In this document: in pieces, positions 10,872 through 23,900 of the stretch
Layout: each line of letters starts with the position of its first letter
Position numbering within the stretch: the first letter of the stretch is position 1
Source of the DNA: Wuchereria bancrofti
Lineage: Eukaryota; Nematoda; Chromadorea; Rhabditida; Onchocercidae
Assembly: GCA_005281725.1 (NCBI GenBank)
Contig: SSBO01000009.1
Location: 7,564,303-7,628,302 of the forward strand
Length of the DNA stretch: 64,000 bases
Direction: 5' to 3'
Position numbers and translations under genes: made by a program
The notes under the pieces: model-generated
What the model saw: only the letters and a program-made list of their open reading frames with translations
Told to the model about the DNA's origin: nothing
Database searches by the model: none

Positions 10872-10909
10872 AATGAAAGCGCCTGAAATGCATTTCAGTC
10901 GCTTTCATT
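10872..10909. repeat. 38-nt near-perfect palindrome
   Basis: Two 19-nt halves (aatgaaagcg and ctgaaatg, then catttcag and cgctttcatt) pair with a single C-T mismatch. The core CTGAAATGCATTTCAG is fully self-complementary, so there is no natural loop. Confidence 0.85.
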
Positions 10910-11507
10910 AATATGATTATGATCTCGCACATTTGATCTTTGAATTTTATTCTAGAAGATACAAAAGGTTCTGATAATATTAATTACCATATCGGCGCAA
11001 GAAATCTTCCTAGGCAAAGAAAACTTTTGTTCCCATTAAAACAAAATTTTTATTTTCCCTGAGATGCTGCAAAGGTTATAAATAAATAGGCATCAAGGAT
11101 AATCAAGGAAGTATGACTTCCTGAAGGAAAACTTAATTTTTGCTATTAGCTCCGTAAGTTTACAACGGGAAACTTAACTAAAACTCTTCTGACCATAATT
11201 TATACAAATACCATTTTAGACGGTATACACTACTTTCCTTCTCTCTTCCTTTCTGCTATTTCTATTTTTAATGCTTCAACAATACTTCGAAATTTTATTC
11301 AGATAACACATTGCCATCTTCCGGATTAAAAGACAAAACATATCGCATTTATATTTGTACTACGTTGAAGTAATGGAAAAGATAATTTGCTGAAATATTT
11401 GTTATGCATGTTTTTATATCGGAATTTATTGGAATGAAATTCTAAGATAATAAATTTCAAACTGCTTTGTCTTGATATTCCACTTAATGTTGTGATTCTG
11501 TTCGCAG

Positions 11508-11660
11508 TATCAAAATCGTGTACAAGAACTCTTACTGTTTCTTCCTCCTCTCCTGCGTCATTTCAACAATTACGATCTTTTACAAACACCAATTAAAATT
11601 TTGCGAGAGACGATTGTTTTAACTTCTCGACATTTTCCACACTCAAGTTACAACCGTTAA
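11508..11660 (+). CDS. Candidate terminal exon, unknown protein
   Basis: A good acceptor (TTCTGTTCGCAG) precedes a 50-codon open frame ending in TAA. The peptide begins YQNRVQELLLFLPPLLRHFN and looks like ordinary globular sequence. The other two plus frames are also partly open and no partner exon in matching phase was found, so chance is a real alternative. Confidence 0.22.
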   Translation, partial: YQNRVQELLLFLPPLLRHFNNYDLLQTPIKILRETIVLTSRHFPHSSYNR

Positions 11661-14600
11661 TTTAGTAGTTCACATCTTCATTTGCCACACTGTCAGATTA
11701 ACTTTCAAAAATTTCGAAATGTTTATTGTCATGAAAATCATAAAAATTGCTATATATAAATGTTGACCCCTATTCTCAACCTGTCCTTCCCTATCAACAT
11801 TTGTAGTAATTTCTTAACTACTCGTGCATTATGTGGCATCTTTGTGTAGATGGTCTATTGACATTGTATTGCAAACTGTCCAAATTTACTTCATCCTTGT
11901 CTACCATTACAGATAGCAATAAATTTGCAACAAATTTTAAGCCGAAATCTTTTGTGAATGCGCGAAATTTATATTCTGACTGAAGGCTTCGATAGTTGTA
12001 AGACGCTTGGCCAAACTTTCACAACACAGTAGTGACACTTATAAATCACTGGCGAAGAAAACGCTAAATGATGGCCGATTTAGAAGCGTTACATTTGATT
12101 TCAAAAGATTTTGTTGAGAAATACCCGCTTCACCCTTCTTCGCTCTTTGTTTTCTGTCGGTTTGTCCAAAGAGACTATAGGAACGAACAATATTGATTTA
12201 ACTTCAGGAAAATTCTGCAGAATTTAGAAGGCACTACTGCTGTTTGTCGGTTTTAAATAAGGTCGAGTAGCAGTTCGAACATTCTCGACGAGGACATTTC
12301 TGACAATGGATGGTCAATTAATACCGCACAAAATAAAGTATGTCTCGTATTTATTTTTGTCAGAAAGTTAATTTTACATAGAGGATTTGATATTTTGTAG
12401 TGATCAAGACGCAAACAACGGAAAGATCAATTTTCCTTCAAACTCAGAATATATCGTTAGATAAGCAGCAAACATTTTACTGCTGCCATTAATTTATATG
12501 AAGCCAACTGACTGTTTTGTTATCAGTGTTTGCGGCTTACGCGAATAAATCTGCCATATGTTGAAATAATTCGACGATTAAACATCAGCAGACTCTATTG
12601 AAAATGATATATTTGTTTCCAAAAAAAAAAGAAAACACTGCTTTTTTCACCAAAATCTACTAACTGTCAATGTGTTCACAAAAACAAAAAATTTGAAAAA
12701 AAAAAGGAAAAACAAAGAATAAAAGTGATAAAAAGAGAGAAAAATATTAGGGGACAAAAAAGGAAAGAGAGAAGAAATAGTAAGAAACACAATGATGGAA
12801 ATACAATAAAATTTTTGAATATATATTTGTATGTGTGACAATGAACAAATTTCCTATTAATCCATTCTCTGCGTAAGGTACAATACAGTATCTTTTACAC
12901 CATATCGTATCTTATACAGCCGTTCCTGTACCATACAGTATCCTGCTACACACAAACAGACAGACACACACATTCCAATAAATACATAAATACAATAAAC
13001 ACTTATTTCCAAAAAGGTAATTAAATTCACGAAAAAACGTGGTATACAGGATAATCATACTCACTGAACATATTATAAAAGTGGGTTGGTTTGTAGAAAC
13101 ATAAGTTGAAATTCAATTTGATTCTATAGTATGATTAATCTAAAAGTACTTGCTTCAAATAGCGAAGACCATCATTTCAATTAAGCACCATAATCAGCAA
13201 AAAGAAATGATGAATATTCTTCATTCAAAATGTTTCATCAAATTCAACAGTTTATAGCTGAATTTTTACGCCCAAATAACTTATGTTTTGGTCTGACTAA
13301 AAATTAACTAATCATTATAAGAATAACATTACAAAAATATTTTTAATGAATGAAAACAGCAACGGAGTGTTCTTGTAAGTATAAAATCAAAAATTCTAGA
13401 TCCGAAAGGAAGCAGCATTTACGACAGCTCCCTGAATAGATTTTTTTTCTTTTAAAATGTAAAAGTATAGAGAAACTGTGCTATTTTTTTTTTTCAACAT
13501 GAACATATAGTTTCGTAGAACGAGGTAGTAGTGACAATAGCAGTAGTAGTGAAAGTAATTAGTAGGAGTAGCTGTGATAATAGCAGTAGCAAAAAATAGA
13601 AAAAAATTCAGGACCAGAAGAGACCCTTTAAAAAGTTTACAGGCAATCATGAAATCATTCATCCACCGTGTCTTAAGAAAAACAAATCCCTGAAATAATG
13701 GTTAGAACAACAGTAAATTGTAATATTAGGTTTAAGAATGAAATAATTAATGGTAGGATAAAACTATGAGGAAATAAAACCCAGCAAAAATTTCTACGCT
13801 TTCTTAAAAATGACTCGACTTTTCTGATTAAGTAAAAAAAAAAGAATTGTGAAATTCTTGTAAGCAATGCTAACAAGGCATCAATTTCGTTCAAGAAAAA
13901 AGCTACGTTTGGCTAACTCTTTTTCGCCAATACCATTTGACGATATATCCATTCTACACTAAATTATAAATCTACCTGTCAAAATTTATAAAAACTTTGA
14001 AGTTCTCGAGTTGGTGGTGAGAATAGCAGTCAATAGTATTTATGCTTTAATAATCATGAAAGTTCTTGGAAACACGAATTCTGCAGTATCTACAAATTCG
14101 GCTTATAGAGTTATCATGAACAGCTTTTTAAAACAAAGTAAATTATTACATATTTGATTAATACTCCGATCAAATGATCAGAAAGACATAATTTTTGTAA
14201 ATTTCAATCAACTTCTTACAAGAAAAAAAAAAGAAAAATCACAGAATCCCATCTCGAAATTAGGATTTTTTTTCCAACTAACTTTAATGAAACCTCAAAA
14301 AAAAAAAAAAAACTGTCAGAATCCAAATGTTTGCCCAGAATCCAAATGTCACCACCGCGGTGGCATAATATTCCGTTCCTATTGTTCACGTAAGCTGATC
14401 TAAAGATTTCGAAACAGCGAAAGTAACAGAGAAAGCAGTTTTGGTAGCATATTTGATATTTAATTGACTTCAGCAGGTTCCAATTCTTGACGGTGATAAT
14501 TTCACTGAGCGCTCAATCGTCTCTACGGACTATTCAAAGGAAAATTTTGCAATACACTAAAATTCACACCACAAAACGCCGAAATGCACAATCAATGAGG

Positions 14601-17089
14601 CACTTCAACTATTATGTCATCTCTGGAATCTTAAATGACATGTCCTTCATTAGTAATAAGACTCTTAGTTTGTAGTAACGGCAGATTTAATCAGTGATGA
14701 ATGATTAGTTTTTTTAACTCTTCAATCTCACAAATGTTTGGTCAAGCATTTCAAATACTGCTTTAACTTTGAATGAATAAAAGAGAGTGTTGGTTTGCAT
14801 CAAATTTTGGAAATTCTATAACTGATGCAAACAAAACCTCCCAAAAAATTAAGGACTTTTCCTTTACTTCTATTCTAATTTATAAATTTTCATCCCTTCT
14901 ATTCGAATATGTAAATAAAATTCATGGGAAGGCATCAGAAGTTTGTTTGAATAGAAAATTTGGTTCAATAAAGCGGAAAAGAGAAATGCAGTATATGAAG
15001 ACATTTCCATATGGCCAACAGACCTCACTGGTGGAATCAATTAAAGTGAGTTAAATTGTACTGACTGATTTTAATAAGTGTATGATTGAGAAAACGAAAT
15101 AAAAGAAGCGAACTGTGCACAACAATAAATGGCATAGAGCTATTCTCAATAGTGGAAAAGATGGAAGTACAAATATACTGATGGATAAGAGTACAGTAAT
15201 AGTGATAGCGGCAGTAGTTAGCAGTGGTAGTAGTAGTAGTAGAGTAGCAGTACTAGCAGTAATAGTAGTAATAGTAGTAGCAGTAGTAGTAGAGTAGTAG
15301 TAGTAGAGTAGCAGTGGTAGTAGTAGCAGTAGTAGTAGTAGACATATACCAAGAAACTATAAAATTCATAAAGCATATTATCAGAAATATATTATGCAAA
15401 AGAATCTTGAAATTTCACTTTATTAATCTTAATCAAAAAAAAAAAAAAAATGAATTCAAGTGAACTCCTCTTGTTCATATCATATAGTTTACCATTTAGC
15501 TAGAAGACATCTATGATCTTATTAAAATTTGATCAATAATGACAGTTTTGAAAGAAACAATTTTTTTGGGCGGCTTTCTTAAAAAGAAGCTACAAGAGAA
15601 CTAAGAACCAAGAAATTATGTAGAAGATGAAAAATTGTTGTGTTGATTGAAATGAATACCACAACATATTACGTCTCATATTACAAATCCATCAAGCGCA
15701 TTTTTTACAAATCCACCAAACAAAAAAAAAGCGCATTTTTTAAAAATGAAGAGCGTAATGAAAGATTTGAGGAAATAAAATACAAAGGAAGCAGACAAGA
15801 AAAATGCTTTAAATGAGAGCCAAATATGAGAAAAAAGATTTCATGTGAAGAAAGATCAGTTAAGGTGGAAATAATATCTGAAAATTAATGAAGACAATTC
15901 AGAAATAAACAGTTACATATAAAAATAAAGAACTCATCTTATTGTTCAACTTTATGATAAATGATTGCCTTTGTTATCTAATCTCATTTCTTCAAGAAGG
16001 AGTCAATTTTGAACGATGCAACTAAATAATATAAAAAGAAAAAAAAAACCTAAAATTTGAGAAAGCAATAAGGTCAATTGCTTCTTGTCTATGATCGAAA
16101 ACAGAAGCAAAAAAAAAATGGAAAAATCGAGAAAAAAGCTGTAGAAAATAGTACAATAATATGCAAAGGAAAAAGTAGTATTTTGTATGGCTTAGGGAAA
16201 AGACCAATAATGAAACGAACTGACTGATGATTTCAGGATAATCTGAACGGTATGAAGTATTCATATTATGATGTGAAGGAATAAAATGAAAAGGATAACT
16301 TCTACAAAATCTTGGACAGAATCTTTTGCAGTTTTCAAACAAAACAAATTTTCAAATGTTAATCTTTTTTTTTTTTTTTTTTTTTTTTTGAAAAAATAGA
16401 ACAGAGACTCATACAATGTGAGGAGATCACGACGCGAAAAAAAATGAGCTAAAATTTAGCATAATTTGATGCTTTTTCAACTTCAAGCTAACGTTAATAC
16501 ATAGTAAAGTAATATAAGCTATAGATTTACACTTTCCAATTCAAGATGGAATTGCTAACTAGAACAAGTAGCCAAAGTGTGTGCTAAAAGTTTGAGCATC
16601 GAAATATGCCATAATCATAGTTAATGATGCACCAATAATGTCAAACATTATGGTGCTAGTACCAGTTTATGCTTGATTCCCATTCCTCTTTTTCAATTCC
16701 ATCCCTTTTAAGCAACTATATTTCATATGGTAAAGGTCATTATCCAGGATCGTTTCTCACAATAAAACAGAAAGGTCAAACATGAGCTGGTACCTTGAGC
16801 AAATCGACTTCGTGATATCCTATCTAAACAAAGAGTACACATTGTTCTAGAGAATACTGTTCAGCCACCATGCAGGTTGTTTCCCCTTCAATTTGCATTA
16901 TCATCAATAATTCCAACTGAAAGAAATGAAAAAGGAAATTTGGAGAGGCATATGAAACTGAAAACGAATTAACCAATCATCATTTTGTTCCTTGCATGAA
17001 CAGCTCAAAGGAGACAAAGAGGCAAAGGGAAAATAGGTGATGATGCTATCATAAAAATAAATAGAAAAAACAAGCTTTCAAATAAAGGG
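11661..17089. other. Gene-poor intergenic DNA
   Basis: No exon chain with matching phases was found. Contents include AT-rich low complexity, A or T homopolymers (the longest is a T run at about 16363-16389), AGT-type trinucleotide DNA at 15214-15341, and a 12-bp palindrome CCACCGCGGTGG at 14352-14363. A short direct duplication of cagaatccaaatgt lies just before that palindrome. Confidence 0.5.
15214..15341. repeat. AGT/TAG trinucleotide microsatellite
   Basis: This is a run of about 128 bp of agt/tag triplets with interspersed agc and aat variants. The open frame read through it (valine-rich) is a repeat artefact. Confidence 0.9.
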
Positions 17090-17263
17090 CATATTCCCAA
17101 GGGATATATAGTTTGAGATAGATTTGAGTACTTGTTATTTAGAATCGCTTCTCTAACTTCATTAAATAAGGCTCATCATATTCCCAAGGGATATATAATT
17201 TGAGATAGATTTAAGTACCTGTTAATTAGAATCGCTTCTCTAACTTCATCAAATAAGGCTCAT
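17090..17263. repeat. Tandem duplication, two 87-bp units
   Basis: Units at 17090-17176 and 17177-17263 start catattcccaagggatata and end aaataaggctcat. They differ at only a handful of positions, so the duplication is fairly recent. Confidence 0.92.
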
Positions 17264-17995
17264 CTTTTCTCTGATCAATGAATAAGGCTCAGAAATAAAC
17301 CAAAATGTCATGACTATGGAAAAATGCATTACCCTGATACAGATTATAAATGAAAATTTGATTACGCAATTAATTTTGCATTTTTCCTGAAAAGACTCCA
17401 AGTTCTCAGTGATCCAAAAAACATTAGCTAATCAAAAGTGGTCTTCCGATTTAAGTCGATACAAGATAAATTGTGTCCAAACGTATGTTTTACTATAGGA
17501 AAATAACTTATACCTACCATCTGTATAGGAATATCCTGAAAACTTGTTGTCTGATGAGGAATAAAAAGAAATATAATCCGTGAAAAATACAACTTCAAGA
17601 AAATAATGTTAACAATGACAAATGTTCGAGCTATTTAAAACATTTAATAAATGAATGAATAAAAAGATAATAAACGATAATTAGTAAAAATAACAACAAA
17701 AATACTTCCTTACAGTAATTGCTAATTTATGCCTGTATGCAAAGATGCTTTCATCTCTCTATCCATCTATGTCCAACGAGTAACTTTTCAGTCAAAAATT
17801 TAGATTTCTCAAGATTTTAGTTAGAAAACAGAAAATAAGTGATGGAACAAATAACAAACAAACAAACAAGTTTTTTTTTTTTTCAGTTTTCAACAAAACC
17901 ATTAGAAACAGAGACAGAGGAAGAGAGAGACAGAAAGAGCAAAACAGAAGGTTGTTTGCCTGGTTCACCTGAGCCTGAAGTCACAGTGTGCCAAA

Positions 17996-20900
17996 TCATT
18001 GGTCACCATTACTACCACTATTACTACCACCACCACCACCACCCGTTTGTGTACCGTCACAATCGACGGGTCGGAATGTGCAATCGGCTTGTTGGCAGCG
18101 CACCTGTTGGTGCTGCGGGCAGCGGCGTCCGCCTGAGGTAAAAGTTGTCAACGCCCAATCCTGCTGCAAAATATCAGTTTTTTTAATAAAGCATAATGAC
18201 AAGGAAAAAAAAAAGACAAAAAAAGAACGAAATTATTTAAAAATATCAAAATCCTGGAAGCACAGATATGATATGAAAATATGGCAGCAATAATCTCCGG
18301 GTACGACCGACTAACCACAATTATCCTAGTGGATCAGTTGAAGAAAAGTAGAACTGTGACAGAATACATGGTACAAGATAACTGAATAACGAGGATAAAG
18401 TAAAGAAAACCACAAGAAGTACTAGAGAGATTCTAGCCAATGTCTATCACTATAGGAAGTGCAGACCAGTCAGGCATCATTATTATGGTTAGACCAATTT
18501 AACTGAATCACCCATAAGATCTAGTCATAAAAAATTTCATACGTGGATGAAAAGTTTAAGATTTTAAAACAGATAGTTCCAAGGTTCAAATAATGATAAT
18601 AACAAAACCCGCTAAATAAGGCGCTTACTTTTCGTTTTTCGATGTCTTTATCACTATTACCCATCGCTGAATCGACGAATTCTTGAGATCCAATGCCACA
18701 AACATTGCTTATTACTAAGCGCTAAAATTGAATAATGGGTATGAAATGATCGTGTAACATATGAAGCAACTATTGAAGCAAACAGAATGATTTTTGAAGC
18801 AAAATTTTATAATTTTCTTCAACTCTGAATATATATATTTATTTTCAGACTTATGTCATCAAATAAATCAGCAATAAATCAAAACATTCAATTCGTCCTT
18901 CTATATCTCTCCTTGTCCTGTTTATATTCCTCTTATCACAATTTATATTTAGCTATTTATCCAAATACAAGAGTTAACGATGAAATGTAGCCTTCCAGTC
19001 ATCCTTCACATGATAAAAAAAAAGACAGATTATACTCCAATTTCGGAATAGAAAAAAGATTATCAACTATTCCTTAGACAAACATAAATTCGTTCTGCAC
19101 GCCAACTATTTACAGTAAATAACCATGTATTATAACAGTGCAAGCATTATCAGTACAAATTAATATTTCGGTCCAGATATTTTAATGTGAACTACCAACC
19201 TCTCGCATTTTTTCGAAATCCAGCGATGGTCGACCGCTGCTGATCATACGACCACGTTTCAGTGGATGCGCGGGCAACGCATCAAGTTCATTAGCGGAAT
19301 CTGTTTTGTTCGACTGCTGATGATGGTGATAGTTGGCTGCTGTAGAAGCTAAAGATGAACGTCGAACACCTGGATTATGAATAATCACTTTGACTGGTTG
19401 TCGACGTGCCGCAACAAGTGTCTCACGTGGATTGTCACCATTACCACTACCTGTACCATTACCTATATTTCAGATACTAGTAAATTATTGAATTCATTTC
19501 GTATCGATATTGCAACTTGTACACTACTTCCTCAGATTCATCATCAAAAATTCTTTAAAATACCATAGAAAAAAAAAAGGAAAAAAAACGATCGTGTAAC
19601 TAAATGGGAATATTCACAAACACATTTCATATACATCTACTCACTCATATAAGCGATCTATTTGACCAAAGATAACACATCGTCTCGCTCTTTCAAAAGA
19701 TAGAACATAACATATATAACATTAATATATTATGACAAGAATAACAGATGACTCGCCTCTACAGTGTAGCACGGTCGAGAACAGCACTAACTTATCTTCA
19801 CTGACAATTTCTGCTTCTGAACGACCACATACTATCTGTTTATAACTGGTAACTTACTATTGTAACTACGAAGTCGCATTGCAATCGGAGAGGACGGTGA
19901 TTTGGTAGTTTCACGACCAAAACGAAATTTCGATGCTATACTTTCGTATCGACGTTTCTCCCCAATTATTCCATGGGTTACTACTTGCTGTTGTGATTGT
20001 GACTGGTGGTGATCGGTAAACACCAAATTGAGTGCAATATTTTTGTCACTCATCGTTCCAGACTCCTAAATTATTCAGAATTACTTATCTTAAAACTAAA
20101 CTTTCTGAATTTCATAAATTCCCCGAAATACAATGCTCTCGTCAATTTGTTATATATTTTCTTTTTTCTTTTCTCACTTTTTTACTTCCAATATAATCAT
20201 TAAAAGACTGCTAATTCTAGTTTAAAAAAAAAACTAATTTTGAAATAAGCAAAATCGTCGAAGGTGAGAAAAATTACTCTTATATGAAGTAACAAATTGT
20301 AATTATTCACTGCCGGGCGATATTATTTTGATAGTCGTGGAAACTTCGATTGTTTGTAAATATTGAAATTACAAACGGAAAAGAAATGAATTAAGCAGTT
20401 AGATACTTTATTACTTCATATAAAAGGCAGAATATTAGAATATGGAAAATTAAAGTATATTTGTCAACAATAATAGTAGTGATGAATAGAGAAGATGGAT
20501 GAGAACAATGCTCCACACATTACTATGTCCTATTTTTGTTTCATGACCTGGCCAATGAGATTCCGTACTGCGGTACAAAATACTCGAAGCATTTAAATGC
20601 AATATGAAAGTGATAATCCACTGATACCAGTTAATTGTTCCTTGGGAACCTTTTTATGCCTAAATTTGTAATTATTGTCTCTTGACAATTAACCTCGTTT
20701 AATCACGATCCAACCAATGTTAAAATGTGATATTAACTATCTTCTAAATTAAATGGAAAATGTATTATGAAACAAAATAAAATTTATAAATATTTTATAG
20801 ATTGAAGAGAAGAACGAAAAATTCTAGTAGTTTAAATTTTTTTTCAAAGATAAAATTTTTATTACTTGCACCTATAGACAAGTGCCTATTTTCGTAAAAC

Positions 20901-23900
20901 CCAACGGTTGAAAAAAAATGAAATTTGAAATTGAAAATTTAAAGAACAAGCAATGATTAACGACTATCAACGAGAGATGGCACAGTTCAATAGTGCCATT
21001 TTTATGATCTCAAATTGAAAGAGTCTAAAGACAGACAACAAACCACTGCTGCCGGTAATAACAATTATCAACACTATGTGATTTATAAAAAAAGGAAAAC
21101 GAAAATTATCGGAAACTATTAGAAAAGCTATCATTTAGTTTTCTGATACATATAGTAAACTAAAAGTACAAATATTTTAAATTTGAAGTACCGGCCATAT
21201 GTCACTAAAGAGATGAGCCCTGCGGTTTTCTAAGAATATGACATATTTTAAGCTAAAGGGGCAAGCTAAAAACACAGCCTAAGACAAAGAAAAAGTCACA
21301 ACCTGGGTAAGATTAGATGATATAAAATTAGAAGACTAGACATGATTCTGTGAGGTGGTACGTCAACAGGAAAAACAAATATTCGATACGTTCAGGATTC
21401 ATTGCCATATTAGTTAGGTCGTCCGGAATGCATAAAACATCATGCCTAATAGCCTTTTGTAATACTTAACAAAAAAAGAAAAACTGGAAGCAAGCAAGAA
21501 TCATAACAATGATAAGTAGAAATGGTTTTGATAAGATATTAAAAACCAAATTTTTAGGAATGAGTTTGCAGCATTAGCCGAAGCAATTCCAATTTTTTAA
21601 ATCAAAATTGTCTTTTAAATTTCCGGTCGTCCAAAGCCTTCCTTCCCTTTTTCAAAAATTATTCATCAAATTTCATAGCATTCAGTAGGCTACTCTCTAT
21701 ATGTACCACAATGGGAGATGGATGACATTTTATGTTGAATGGCAATTTTGAAGCGAATGATGACTGCCGAATAAACAGGATACAACTTTAGAATGGTCTG
21801 TCAATTGTCACAAAAAGTAACCATCCACTACCCATTACCATCTAAACCACTACCACCACCTGCTGTGCGTAGTTTACAAGGAATTTTACAGGCAATAAAA
21901 AGAAAGGACGCGGGTAAGTTCGAAGTACAAGGTGGAAGATATAACAATACATATCTTTGGAGAATCTAATTTTGATTTTTTTAATGTCATATAATGCGTG
22001 TAAATCATACTGAAACTCGTAAAAGATACCAACATTTATGAACTCATTTTACTTTTGAATTCTTAAAAGATAGCACTACTAAAATATAATAAAGTATAAT
22101 TTTCCGCAAATATCTGCAATAAGACTAACTAAAAAATATATATATGAGGGGAAAACGAAGAAATTATATCTTTCCTCACACATTGCAAGAAGCAGTACAC
22201 TTGACAACAGCAAAAATAATTGACAAATATATGCCAAATAGTTACTCACCTGATTCGATTCATTCTGAGTGTAACGTCTTCTGGTAACTGGACGGAATGC
22301 CCCCGTTTCAGCTTTCCCTGAGTCAGCATTGTTACATCCATTCGTGCTTACAATACCTTCATTAATTTTACCCGCATTCATCAAAGACATTGTTGTTGCT
22401 GTTGTTGTGATACTGGAAATATATAATTCGAAAGCTTCAAAAAAAAAAAAAAAAACTTGTTGCAAGGCCATCAATTATTGATGTCTCGACAAAACCATAT
22501 ATTTGTTGTCATTGTAAATTTAAATGAGTTTCCGAAAGTTCCAAGCATTAAATTATTCTACAGCATCTTTAAATGTAATTATCAAAATTTTTTAACTGAA
22601 ATGAAAGCTCTCAGTAGCTTAATTTGTTTTGCAATTAGTTGAAAAATTAACAGTGATTCATTAATTTTCTTTTTACTTCATTTCCATGAAAGCTTAAACT
22701 CTAGCATGAATTTCAATTAATCCCCTTCTTTCATTCTAGCTAACCAAAAATATCGGTAACACAATCCCACACATTTTATGTCTAATCCTCCACATCTGTT
22801 TATTTTTTAATTTCAAAATTTACTAGACTTTAAACCCTATCTCAAAAATCAATTTCATTCAAAAATCTCTCCTTCTTCTGCGCATACCTAGGTACAAGCT
22901 AAGTGAATATGCATTTACAAAACTGCTTATTCATATAGGTATCTTCGAAGATGTAAGTGGATGTTTGCGTGAATTTCTCCGATCTCGTATCAGTTGCGTA
23001 TTTATGTCCACTAACAGATATTCATTTCCAAAATTTCAGCTAGATGAAAATCAAATCGAAATGAAATATCATTGCTTTTAAGAATCAGTGTTTAAGGCAT
23101 GTGTGACACATTTACAAATCCAAGTAGTATGGTGTAGGTAGACATCGTCAAATATTCCTAATAATAAGTGGCAAGAGTAAAGAGTGCTGTGACCTGGATG
23201 ATATCGATGTGTGAAGGACGATCTAATAGATCGTGTACAATTCCAAACTAATTCATTCATTCCCTTATTGCAGCATGGAAACCAGATCAAAGATGAAGGA
23301 GGAACCCAAGAGGCAATCAAATTTTAATCATCATAATGCATGAACAGGTATTTCCCCTTCATATTTTTCTCCCAATTCTGATTGCTGCTAAAAGTGGCAA
23401 TGAGTTGCCAAAAACTATTCACTCACATCCAAAAGTGGAAATTTAAAAAGAAAATTAAAATTGTCAAGTATAAAGAACAGCAATACTTCTGGTGGAATTC
23501 ACAACAACAATTGATGCATGGAGAAAATGCTGGATTATTATTGATTCCTTTTCCCTGTAATTTGGTATTATTTGTTTCTTTCCTTTAGCTCATGCAGAGA
23601 ATATCAATCATTGCTGGATAAATGTCGAAATGAATTTGACTTGAAAAAGCATGTGATAAGAAAGTCGATAAAATTCATTAAGCTGCTCTTTGGCAATTGA
23701 AAAACGCACTAATTTCTCCAAATTACTTTCTTTCATTCAAAACTGTTTTCTTCATTTAATCTATTTCGTCAATTTTCATTTTAATAATTAGTTGGACAAA
23801 TATAACTATTCCCTTTCAATCATTAATAATGCTCTCTCCAAGTAAGAATGAAGACAGGAGCTTTGAAATGTTAGCTGAAGCATATTTGTCAGAAATTATC

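Noticed and set aside
13396..13894. Two hydrophobic minus-strand frames suggesting membrane proteins
   Set aside because: T-rich DNA reads as Phe/Leu-rich peptides. There are no splice signals or domain features.
15115..15297. 60-codon valine-rich frame
   Set aside because: It is read through AGT-type microsatellite DNA.
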